22,432 nt of DNA from Salinisphaera sp. UBA6602 (GTDB lineage Bacteria; Pseudomonadota; Gammaproteobacteria; Nevskiales; Salinisphaeraceae). Below are positions 16,399 through 22,432 of this stretch, one piece after another (position 1 is the stretch's first letter; every line of letters starts with the position of its first letter). The notes beneath the pieces were generated by a model. That model had not been told where the DNA came from and did not search any database. It saw only the letters and a program-made list of their open reading frames with translations. The DNA lies in contig DJIE01000182.1 in assembly GCA_002433465.1 (NCBI GenBank), forward strand, positions 24,102 through 46,533, in the 5' to 3' direction. The translations under genes were made by a program, and so were the position numbers.

Positions 16399-16456
16399 CG
16401 AACCTGCGACCTTCGGCTTCGGAGGCCGACACTCTATCCAGCTGAGCTACGGGCGC
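16380..16456 (-). tRNA. tRNA-Arg, anticodon CCG
   Basis: This 77-nt gene folds as a full cloverleaf on the minus strand. The acceptor arms GCGCCCG and CGGGCGC pair perfectly, the discriminator is A, and the CCA is encoded. The D-arm has GCTCAGCTGGATAGAGT. The anticodon loop CTCCGAA gives CCG, reading CGG arginine codons. The T-arm contains GGTTCGAATCC. It is a single gene, divergent from the cytochrome c5 gene, with an immediate terminator and the duplicated 3' end 178 bp downstream. A CGG-reading tRNA suits the high GC content. Confidence 0.97.
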
Positions 16457-16469
16457 ATCGGCGCCGCAA

Positions 16470-16498
16470 AGGATACGCACCCGCCGGCGCCGCGTCCA
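16470..16498 (-). promoter_or_regulatory. Probable promoter of tRNA-Arg
   Basis: On the minus strand TGGACG (16498-16493) and TATCCT (16475-16470) are 17 bases apart, each four of six to consensus. A GC-rich segment follows before the mature tRNA 5' end 13 bases on, as in stringently controlled stable-RNA promoters. Confidence 0.45.
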
Positions 16499-16540
16499 TC
16501 CTCGTTGCGTACACGTATCCGTGTGAGCGCTAAAATCCGT

Positions 16541-16546
16541 TATACT
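16541..16546 (+). promoter_or_regulatory. Candidate -10 element for cytochrome c5
   Basis: TATACT (five of six consensus bases) lies 46 bp before the cytochrome c5 start and is followed by a GC-rich run. No clear -35 is present at 16-18 bp spacing, so the call is tentative. Confidence 0.4.
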
Positions 16547-16592
16547 GCGCGCGATTCCGCGCATCGTTCGACCACGCAACATAAAGCTTGCC

Positions 16593-17084
16593 ATGACCGC
16601 CAATACCGACCAGACATTCTTTCGCGCTTTTACCATCGTACTTGGCGCGCTGTTCCTGATCACGATCGCGGCCATTGTGGGCGCGCGGCTGATTTCCGGC
16701 GCGGGTGACAGCGGCGAGATGCGCCCTGAACAGCTCTCGCGCGTGAAGGATCGAACCGAACCGGTGTATGCGGTCAATACCGATCCGAACGCGACGTCGG
16801 TTGCCGCCGCGGGCGACGACAGCGGCGGCGAGCCCATGTCCGGCGAAGAAGTGTATGCCAACGTCTGTTCGGCCTGTCATACCTCCGGGGTGGCCGGTGC
16901 GCCGAAGACGTCGGACACCGCGGAATGGACGAAACGTCTCGATGAGCAGGGCAAGGACACGCTCTACTCGCGTGCGATCAACGGCTACAAGGGCATGCCG
17001 GCCAAGGGCGGTAACCCCGATCTTTCCGAAGAGGAAATGCATAACGCCGTGGACCACATCCTCAGCGAAGCCGGCGCGACCTAA
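16593..17084 (+). CDS. Membrane-anchored cytochrome c5 family protein
   Basis: A 163-residue protein with a single N-terminal transmembrane segment (about residues 12-34, [21 protein letters not shown]) that anchors a periplasmic domain. A flexible linker rich in Ala, Gly, Asp and Ser (about 60-85) leads to a class I cytochrome domain. That domain has the haem motif CSACH (Cys92, Cys95, His96) and an axial Met in YKGMPAKGG (Met135), followed by [13 protein letters not shown] as in the cytochrome c5/CccA group. It should pass electrons between the bc1 complex or donors and a terminal oxidase. It is monocistronic: its own upstream region shares space with the tRNA promoter, and a strong terminator follows 30 bp after the stop. 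Confidence 0.9.
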   Translation: MTANTDQTFFRAFTIVLGALFLITIAAIVGARLISGAGDSGEMRPEQLSRVKDRTEPVYAVNTDPNATSVAAAGDDSGGEPMSGEEVYANVCSACHTSGVAGAPKTSDTAEWTKRLDEQGKDTLYSRAINGYKGMPAKGGNPDLSEEEMHNAVDHILSEAGAT

Positions 17085-17113
17085 GCGGCTCAACGTCAGC
17101 GCTATGCGTTGTT

Positions 17114-17141
17114 AAAAGCCGCCCCACGGGGCGGCTTTTTT
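17114..17141 (+). terminator. Rho-independent terminator after cytochrome c5
   Basis: A 12-bp inverted repeat (17114-17125 with 17128-17139, GCCGCCCC/GGGGCGGC core) is followed by six T in all. A-rich sequence on the other arm allows some function for the convergent TetR gene, whose stop codon overlaps the T run. Confidence 0.9.
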
Positions 17142-17727
17142 ATGCCTGGCTGGCGGACGGGGCGATACCGGCGACGCATTGAACCAAAGCGTCAAGATCG
17201 GCGACGACCGCTAACGCCGGCTCCCCGCTCTGCACGCGCATGATCGCGCCATCGATCGCCAGCGCGATCTGGCTGGCTTTGGGCTGGGCGCCAGCATCCT
17301 GTTTACCCAGACAGCTCGCCACGGCCGCGATCATCTGCTTTTTGTGCATGCGCGCCGCGCGATTCACGCTGGCCAGCGCCTGGCCGTATTCACCCACGCT
17401 GTTGAGAAATGCACAGCCACGAAACTCGGGGCCGGCCAGCCACTCGCCGAGCGCCGGCGCGATTGCCTTTGGGTTGCCGCCATAGCGTGCGAGCGCCTGA
17501 ACAAACCACTCGAGCCAACGCTCATGTCGCGCCTGCAGAAACGCCTCGACCAGCGCATCCTTGCTGGCGAAATGGCGATAGAAGGTGACCTTGGTCACGC
17601 TAGCTTCGGCAATGAGTGCGTTGGTGCCCGTTGCCCGAATTCCGTCGCGATAGAACAGCCGCTGCGCGGCCTGGAGAATGCGCTGGCGCGGTGGCGCGTG
17701 GGCCTCGACGGATATGTCTTCGATCAT
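17140..17727 (-). CDS. TetR/AcrR family transcriptional regulator
   Basis: A 195-residue repressor-type protein. The N-terminal helix-turn-helix (about residues 14-60) reads RQRILQAAQRLFYRDGIRATGTNALIAEASVTKVTFYRHFASKDALVEAFL. The C-terminal ligand domain (about 75-195) contains GEWLAGPEFRGCAFLNSVGEY, a pattern seen in many TetR proteins of unknown ligand. The start at 17727 is preferred because the longer frame would run through both operators. It is divergent from a DUF1348 gene, and two identical-type operators lie between them, so it probably represses both itself and that gene. The effector is unknown. The stop codon lies inside the terminator T run of cytochrome c5. Confidence 0.9.
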   Translation of the reverse strand: MIEDISVEAHAPPRQRILQAAQRLFYRDGIRATGTNALIAEASVTKVTFYRHFASKDALVEAFLQARHERWLEWFVQALARYGGNPKAIAPALGEWLAGPEFRGCAFLNSVGEYGQALASVNRAARMHKKQMIAAVASCLGKQDAGAQPKASQIALAIDGAIMRVQSGEPALAVVADLDALVQCVAGIAPSASQA

Positions 17728-17735
17728 TCGAACAG

Positions 17736-17755
17736 TGTAGACAGGTCGGTCTACA
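17736..17755. promoter_or_regulatory. TetR operator 1
   Basis: A 20-bp palindrome TGTAGAC-N6-GTCTACA (N6 = AGGTCG) lies 8 bp upstream of the TetR start codon. It has perfect 7-bp arms and shares them with operator 2, whose centre is 38 bp away. Confidence 0.8.
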
Positions 17756-17773
17756 TGCGCCAGACTTCGCTTA

Positions 17774-17793
17774 TGTAGACAAACCGGTCTACC
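17774..17793. promoter_or_regulatory. TetR operator 2
   Basis: A 20-bp palindrome TGTAGAC-N6-GTCTACC (N6 = AAACCG) has one mismatch in the last arm base. It is placed 16 bp before the DUF1348 start codon. The match to operator 1 in sequence and size supports one regulator binding both. Confidence 0.8.
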
Positions 17794-17809
17794 CATCGCG
17801 AGGACCGCC

Positions 17810-18277
17810 ATGACCGTCAAAGCCCCCGTACCACCGTTCGATCCCGACAGCGCTGCCCGCAAGGTTCGCCTCGCTGAAGATGCCTGGAACAGCCGCGACC
17901 CCAGCCGCGTCGTGCTGGCCTATACGCCCGACAGCAGCTGGCGTAATCGAGTGGAATTCTTGAACGGCCGCGATGCGATACACGCCTTTCTGCAGCGCAA
18001 ATGGCAGCGCGAGCTGGAGTATCGACTCATCAAGTCGTTATGGGCCTACGCCGAGGATCGCATCGCCGTGCGCTTTGCCTATGAATATCGCGACGATACC
18101 GGCCAGTGGTATCGAGCCTATGGCAACGAGAACTGGCAGTTCGACGCCGCCGGCCTGATGCATACCCGCCTCGCCAGCATCAACGACTGCCCGATTTGCC
18201 CGGATGAACGACTGTTCTTCTGGCCCCAGGGACGGCGGCCGGACGACCACCCGGGGCTGACCGATCTGGGCCTTTGA
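17810..18277 (+). CDS. DUF1348 family (NTF2/SnoaL-like) protein
   Basis: A 155-residue cytosolic protein matching the DUF1348 family over its full length: [40 protein letters not shown] (about 18-57), [31 protein letters not shown] strand pattern ([29 protein letters not shown]) and a C-terminal [15 protein letters not shown]. The fold is the small alpha+beta NTF2 cone that usually holds a hydrophobic ligand or active site. No enzyme activity is established for the family to my knowledge. A GAGGA at 17800-17804 sets the start. It is divergent from, and probably controlled by, the TetR gene through the paired operators; pairing with a TetR gene is common for this family. Confidence 0.88.
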   Translation: MTVKAPVPPFDPDSAARKVRLAEDAWNSRDPSRVVLAYTPDSSWRNRVEFLNGRDAIHAFLQRKWQRELEYRLIKSLWAYAEDRIAVRFAYEYRDDTGQWYRAYGNENWQFDAAGLMHTRLASINDCPICPDERLFFWPQGRRPDDHPGLTDLGL

Positions 18278-18331
18278 ACAGGGACAACAGCCATCCTGCA
18301 CGCCGCCCGGTCGGGCCGGGCGCACCCTGTT

Positions 18332-20335
18332 TCAATCCGCGTTTTCGCCCAGCATGGCCTTGAGCGCGGCGAGCTGGCTGCGGCCATGTTCGGCTTCGGC
18401 TTTCGGGTCGCGCTTGCGTGCCTGTGGCCAGTCGATTTCGTCCTTGGGCAGCTCTTCCAGAAACCGGCTGGGGGTGCTGTCGGTATTTTCGCCGCCGCGC
18501 CGGCGCTGGCGTGCATAGCTCAACGACAGCGTTTTGCGCGCGCGGGTAATGCCGACATAGAGCAGCCGGCGTTCTTCTTCGATCTTTTCGTCATCCATGC
18601 AGGCATGGTGGGGCAAGAGCCCTTCTTCCATGCCGACCAGAAACACGTGGTCGAACTCCAGCCCCTTGGCGGCATGCAGGGTAAGCAGATGCACCTGGTT
18701 TTCGATGTCCTTTTCGCTCTGATTGGCAAAGTCCATGAGGCTGAGCCGGCGCACCACTTCGTCGAGCCCGCGCGGCGTGCCGTCGCTGTTTTCTTCCATA
18801 TGCCCGAGCCAGCCGAGAAATTCGTCGACGTTCTCCAGGCGTTTTCGGGCAGCGCGCGTATTCGCAGCGGTATCACGCAGCCAGTCGCGATAGCCGATAT
18901 CGGAAATCAGCTGCACCACCAATTCCTTGGCGGGCATGGATTCGCCGTCGCGCGCGAGACAACGTGCCCAGTCCACGAACTCGGCCAGCCGCCGGCCGGC
19001 GCGATCGCCCACGCCGCCGGCCAGCCCCACGCCGCGGGCGGCATCGAACAGGCTCAGGTGCCGACTGCCGGCATAACGGGCCAGGGCTTCCAGCGTGGCC
19101 GGCCCGATTTCGCGACGTGGCAGATTCACCACCCGCAGGAAGGCGGCGTCATCGTCCGGGTTGACGAGCAACTTGAGATAGGCAGCCAGGTCGCGAATTT
19201 CACTGCGTTCGAAAAACGACCGTCCACCGGAGACGCGATACGGAATCTGGCGCTCACGCATGGCTTTTTCGAACGCGCGCGACTGGAAATTGCCACGATA
19301 GAGCACGGCGTAGTCGCCGAAGGCGTTGCCGGTGCGCAGCCGGTGCGACGAGATTTCGCTGGCCACGCGATCGGCCTCGCCTGCCTCGTCGGCACAGGCG
19401 AGCACGCGGATACGATCGCCCGCGCCCATCGCACTCCACAGATTCTTTTCGTACACGCGGGCATTGGCGGAGATGAGCGTGTTCGCCGCCGACAGCACGT
19501 TGCCCACCGAGCGATAGTTCTGTTCGAGCTTGATGACCTTCAAATGCGGAAAGTCGCGCGACAGATCGGCGATATTGCCGGGGCGCGCGCCGCGCCAGGC
19601 ATAAATCGACTGGTCGTCGTCGCCCACCACGGTAAAGGCCGCGCGCACGCCGGCCAGCAGGCGCATCAATTCGTACTGGGCCGCGTTGGTGTCCTGATAC
19701 TCGTCCACCAGCAGGTAACGAAAACGATTCTGCCAGCGCTCACGGGCGGCCGCGTCCTCGCGCAGAAGTTGCACCGGCAGACTGAGAAGATCGTCGAAGT
19801 CGACCGCGTTATAGGCCTTCAATCGACGCTGATATTCGGCATAGGCCCGTGCGATCGCCTGTTCGGAACCGGCCGCGCTCGCCGCGGCGGCCTCCGGATC
19901 CATCAAGGCCGATTTCCACGCGCTGATGGTAAAACGCGCGGTCTTGCGCAGCTCGGCATCCTTGCCAATCAGGTCGGCCAGCAGCTTGTCCGCGTCTTCG
20001 GCATCGAAGATCGAAAAGCGCGGCTTGTAGCCAAGCGCGGCATGCTCGGCACGAATCATCTGCAGGCCGAGACTGTGAAAGGTGCTGACGGTCAGCCCGC
20101 GGGCCGCATCGCCGTCGATGAGCTTCGAGGCGCGCTGCTTCATCTCGCGGGCGGCCTTGTTGGTGAAGGTCACCGCCGCAATGCGGTCGCCCGCATAACC
20201 GTTTCTGATTAGATGCGCGATCTTGCGGGTAATGACGCCGGTTTTGCCCGAACCGGCACCGGCGAGCACGAGCAACGGGCCGTCGAGATAACGGACCGCC
20301 GCGTCCTGTTGGGGGTTGAGCTTGGGAGTCGCCAT
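18332..20335 (-). CDS. rep: ATP-dependent DNA helicase Rep
   Basis: A 667-residue superfamily 1A helicase moving 3'-5' on single-stranded DNA, aiding replication forks past protein blocks. All motifs are present: Walker A GAGSGKT (26-32), motif Ia VTFTNKAAREMKQR (55-68), motif II VDEYQDTNAAQ (210-220), motif III GDDDQSIYAWRGARP (238-252), motif IV LEQNYRS, motif V TLHAAKGLEFDHVFLVGMEEGLLPH and motif VI EEERRLLYVGITRARK. The length and the YAWRGARP segment fit Rep better than UvrD or PcrA. It converges with the DUF1348 gene (54 bp) and lies downstream of the TorF gene but separated from it by a terminator, so it probably has its own promoter just ahead of 20335. Confidence 0.93.
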   Translation of the reverse strand: MATPKLNPQQDAAVRYLDGPLLVLAGAGSGKTGVITRKIAHLIRNGYAGDRIAAVTFTNKAAREMKQRASKLIDGDAARGLTVSTFHSLGLQMIRAEHAALGYKPRFSIFDAEDADKLLADLIGKDAELRKTARFTISAWKSALMDPEAAAASAAGSEQAIARAYAEYQRRLKAYNAVDFDDLLSLPVQLLREDAAARERWQNRFRYLLVDEYQDTNAAQYELMRLLAGVRAAFTVVGDDDQSIYAWRGARPGNIADLSRDFPHLKVIKLEQNYRSVGNVLSAANTLISANARVYEKNLWSAMGAGDRIRVLACADEAGEADRVASEISSHRLRTGNAFGDYAVLYRGNFQSRAFEKAMRERQIPYRVSGGRSFFERSEIRDLAAYLKLLVNPDDDAAFLRVVNLPRREIGPATLEALARYAGSRHLSLFDAARGVGLAGGVGDRAGRRLAEFVDWARCLARDGESMPAKELVVQLISDIGYRDWLRDTAANTRAARKRLENVDEFLGWLGHMEENSDGTPRGLDEVVRRLSLMDFANQSEKDIENQVHLLTLHAAKGLEFDHVFLVGMEEGLLPHHACMDDEKIEEERRLLYVGITRARKTLSLSYARQRRRGGENTDSTPSRFLEELPKDEIDWPQARKRDPKAEAEHGRSQLAALKAMLGENAD

Positions 20336-20398
20336 GGGCGGCAGAGTCTAGCAGCTAGCGCGACGTGCGCAGACGGTCGATCGCGTATCGACAGGCAC

Positions 20399-20423
20399 AA
20401 AAAAGCCGGCCCGAAGGCCGGCT
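20399..20423 (-). terminator. Rho-independent terminator after the TorF-family gene
   Basis: On the minus strand an 8-bp stem (20416-20423 with 20404-20411) has a CGAA/TTCG tetraloop and is followed by a run of six T. It lies about 24 bp after the stop codon of the TorF-family gene. Confidence 0.9.
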
Positions 20424-20446
20424 TGGTTCAGCCGCTCAAGACGCGT

Positions 20447-21184
20447 TTAGAACGATTTGCTGATCGTGCCCACCGCGGTCGCGCCACAGATATTGGCACC
20501 GCCGCAGGCGGCATCGTCCAGGTCGGTATCGACATAGGCGACCGACCAGTCGAGGCCGAACTGGGTGGTCCCCAGCGAGATCGACCAGTCCGCATAGTCT
20601 TCGAAATACAGCTCGTTGTCGTCGACGGTCTGGTAGCCGGCATGGGCGCCCAGCGTCAGCCATTCTTCCAGCGGGAATTCGAAGCTGGCGTTGTAGTAGA
20701 AGGCATCGCCGGATTCGTTATAGAAATCGTCGCTGTAGGACACGGAGAACGCCGCCGACATGTTGTCGTCGCTGTAGGCGATACCGGGCGTGTATTCCCA
20801 GAAGTCGATTTCGTTGTTGTCGCCGGCCGTGCTTGCGCCCGGGTAGTAGTAGTAGAGGACGTTGAAATCGAGCGCCCAGTGTTCGCTCAGCGCGAGACCG
20901 TAGCCGACATAGAAATCGATCTCGGCCTGGGCACCGTTGTCGCCGGTGACCGGGCTGGGATTGAAGTTGTCGACGTTCGACGCCCAGGTGCCCATGTACA
21001 GGCCGCTGTCGAGGGCATAATCGAACCCGCCCTGAATCGCGAAGTCGCGATCGGTCTGTGACACACCGCGATAACGATAGTCGGTGGTGAAGGCCACGTT
21101 GGCACTGGCTTCGGCGGCGATCGCGCTGGCGCTGGATACGGTCGCGACCGCTGCCGCGCAGCCGATTAGAAGTTGTTTTTTCAT
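20447..21184 (-). CDS. TorF family putative outer-membrane porin
   Basis: A 245-residue secreted beta-barrel-type protein. A Sec signal peptide (MKKQLLIGCAAAVATVSSASAIAAEA, cleavage near residue 24) is followed by NVAFTTDYRYRGVSQTDRDFAIQGGFDYA, the hallmark of the TorF/gcw_chp family. The rest alternates hydrophobic/aromatic residues in strand-like steps and ends in a terminal Phe (TISKSF), the usual outer-membrane assembly signal. The mature protein is strikingly rich in Asp and Glu (runs such as DFYNESGDAF and DDNELYFEDYAD), consistent with a saline habitat. Function is not established for the family; a small solute channel is the working idea. GGGAG lies 11 bases before the ATG. Monocistronic with its own terminator. 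Confidence 0.87.
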   Translation of the reverse strand: MKKQLLIGCAAAVATVSSASAIAAEASANVAFTTDYRYRGVSQTDRDFAIQGGFDYALDSGLYMGTWASNVDNFNPSPVTGDNGAQAEIDFYVGYGLALSEHWALDFNVLYYYYPGASTAGDNNEIDFWEYTPGIAYSDDNMSAAFSVSYSDDFYNESGDAFYYNASFEFPLEEWLTLGAHAGYQTVDDNELYFEDYADWSISLGTTQFGLDWSVAYVDTDLDDAACGGANICGATAVGTISKSF

Positions 21185-21407
21185 CTCGGTTTTTGCTCCC
21201 TTTGCAAAAAATCTCGTAGCGAGAAACCCCAAACGCGGCCTAGGCCTTGAACGGGACAGTGGCCGTTGATGCACGAGACATGCCAAACCGGCAGACGTGA
21301 TCAACCGTTCAACCCGGGCCACACCTTTGCCAATACGTCTGCGCCCTATCGATCGGACGCGGGCGCCTCTGGCATGAGCCCGGCCAGATCACACTTTTAT
21401 TACAAAA

Positions 21408-22432
21408 TCAGGACGTCGCGTTTCGATCGAGCTGTCGATAGCCGATGGCTTCGGCCACGTGGCCGGCGTTGATGGTGTCGGCGCCGGCGAGATCGGCGAT
21501 GGTGCGCGCAACGCGCAGAATACGGTGATAGGCCCGGGCCGACAGCCCCAACCTAGCGATCGCCTGCTCCAAAATAGAGCGCGCACTTTTTTCGAGCAGG
21601 CAATACGTATCGATATCGGCCGGCCGTAGGCACGCATTCGGGCCGTGGCCCCGTGCAGCCGCCTGCTGGCGGGCAGCGACGACCCGCTCGCGCACCTCGG
21701 TGCTGCTTTCTGCGCGCTCGGCCTGCGCACCACCCATGAGCACATCGCGGCCGACGGGCGCTACATTGAGATGCATGTCGATGCGATCCAGCAAGGGGCC
21801 GGAAATGCGATCGCGATAGCGTGAAATACGCTCTGGCGTGCAGTTACAGCGGCCCGAGGCATCGCCGAAGTAACCGCAGGGGCAAGGATTCATCGCGGCA
21901 ATCAGCTGAAACGCCGCCGGAAATTCGGCCTGACGCGCGGCTCTGGAGATCACGATATGCCCGGATTCGAGCGGCTCGCGCAGCACTTCCAGTACGCGCC
22001 GATCGAATTCGGGCAGTTCGTCGAGAAACAGCACGCCGTTGTGGGCAAGCGTGATTTCGCCCGGGCGCGGGGTGGAGCCGCCGCCCACCAACGCCACGCC
22101 CGAGGCGGTATGGTGCGGGGCACGAAACGGACGGCGGCCCCAGTTTTCCGGAGAAAAGCCGCCGGGCGCGATCGAGGCCACGGCCGCGCTTTGCATTGCC
22201 TGTTCCTGGGTCATGGCCGGCAGCAGGCCCGGCAGCCGGCAGGCCAGCATGGTCTTGCCCGCCCCCGGCGGGCCGATCAGCAGCAGCGAGTGCCCGCCGG
22301 CCGCCGCGATTTCAAGGGCCCGCTTGGCCTGCTGCTGGCCGCGCACGTCGGCCATGTCTTCATGTATCGAGGGCGTATGCCCGGCTGCCGGCTGCGGGCG
22401 ATGCCAGAGCGCCTCGTCGCCGGCGAGGCTGG
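21408..22432 (-). CDS. comM: YifB/ComM family Mg-chelatase-like AAA ATPase (partial, N-terminus beyond window)
   Basis: The frame is open to the right edge; the first 26 visible residues continue directly into the ATPase core, so the N-terminal Lon-like domain lies outside. Visible parts: Walker A GPPGAGKT, FRAPHHTASGVALVGGGSTPRPGEITLAHNGVLFLDELPEFDRRVLEVLREPLE (Walker B with LDELPEF), the family-specific AAMNPCPCGYFGD segment, an arginine-rich RISRYRDRISGPLLDRIDMH sensor region, and a C-terminal Mg-chelatase-like helical domain ending near AIGYRQLD. In naturally competent bacteria ComM is a hexameric helicase that aids branch migration during integration of transforming DNA; YifB homologues occur widely in non-competent species too. 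An ATG at 22355 is internal, not the start. Confidence 0.92.
   Translation of the reverse strand, partial: SLAGDEALWHRPQPAAGHTPSIHEDMADVRGQQQAKRALEIAAAGGHSLLLIGPPGAGKTMLACRLPGLLPAMTQEQAMQSAAVASIAPGGFSPENWGRRPFRAPHHTASGVALVGGGSTPRPGEITLAHNGVLFLDELPEFDRRVLEVLREPLESGHIVISRAARQAEFPAAFQLIAAMNPCPCGYFGDASGRCNCTPERISRYRDRISGPLLDRIDMHLNVAPVGRDVLMGGAQAERAESSTEVRERVVAARQQAAARGHGPNACLRPADIDTYCLLEKSARSILEQAIARLGLSARAYHRILRVARTIADLAGADTINAGHVAEAIGYRQLDRNATS

Noticed and set aside
16094..16861. Open frames running through tRNA-Arg and its flanks, with tRNA-derived peptides such as [21 protein letters not shown]
   Set aside because: This peptide is the well-known false translation of a tRNA-Arg gene; the cloverleaf and cytochrome c5 explain the sequence.
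18386..20212. A 608-codon plus-strand open frame opposite rep
   Set aside because: The sense strand encodes a complete Rep helicase with all motifs; the antisense product shows only compositional similarity to itself and no start signal.

Overview
The window looks like a chromosomal segment of a high-GC, aerobic, probably salt-adapted gammaproteobacterium. The clues are a Rep-type helicase, a ComM/YifB ATPase, a membrane-anchored cytochrome c5, a very acidic TorF-type outer-membrane protein, and GC-rich coding with strong codon bias. A Salinisphaera-like host is my guess from the overall gene style, not something the sequence proves. There is no phage, transposon, CRISPR array or rRNA operon; the region is mostly ordinary chromosome with several small accessory modules.

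Left part (1-5140): a sulfur/quinoprotein-relay module. A truncated ABC substrate-binding lipoprotein gene (minus strand) lies divergent to an overlapping cytochrome c / flavocytochrome c sulfide dehydrogenase pair (plus strand). Converging on that pair is a tightly overlapped minus-strand set: an M48 (Ste24-like) membrane protease, a fused SoxYZ-like carrier with a GGGC swinging-arm motif, and a periplasmic metallo-beta-lactamase-fold hydrolase. No soxAX, soxB, soxCD or quinoprotein dehydrogenase gene is visible, although the cluster may continue past the left edge.

Middle (5306-9671): a glutathione-dependent formaldehyde-capture enzyme (Gfa) followed by a zinc alcohol/formaldehyde dehydrogenase. 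These face a SulP-type anion transporter plus tandem universal stress protein operon across a shared bidirectional terminator. Next (10039-15791) come a double-hotdog thioesterase, a divergent enoyl-CoA hydratase-family protein, an MHYT-GGDEF-EAL cyclic-di-GMP protein with a good sigma-70 promoter, and a CaiB/BaiF CoA-transferase. The three acyl-CoA genes suggest acyl-CoA metabolism but do not form one operon.

Right part (15792-22432): tRNA-Arg(CCG) on the minus strand, followed by an unusual direct duplication spaced 178 bp. It repeats the last 19 bp of the tRNA and its terminator hairpin, a layout that recalls the E. coli tyrT/rtT locus. Divergent from the tRNA is cytochrome c5. Then come a TetR regulator and a DUF1348 (NTF2-like) gene separated by two matching 20-bp operators, the Rep helicase, a TorF-family porin, and a comM gene cut by the right edge.

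The two places most worth a second look are the SoxYZ-like/FccAB/MBL/M48 cluster and the duplicated tRNA-end/terminator unit.
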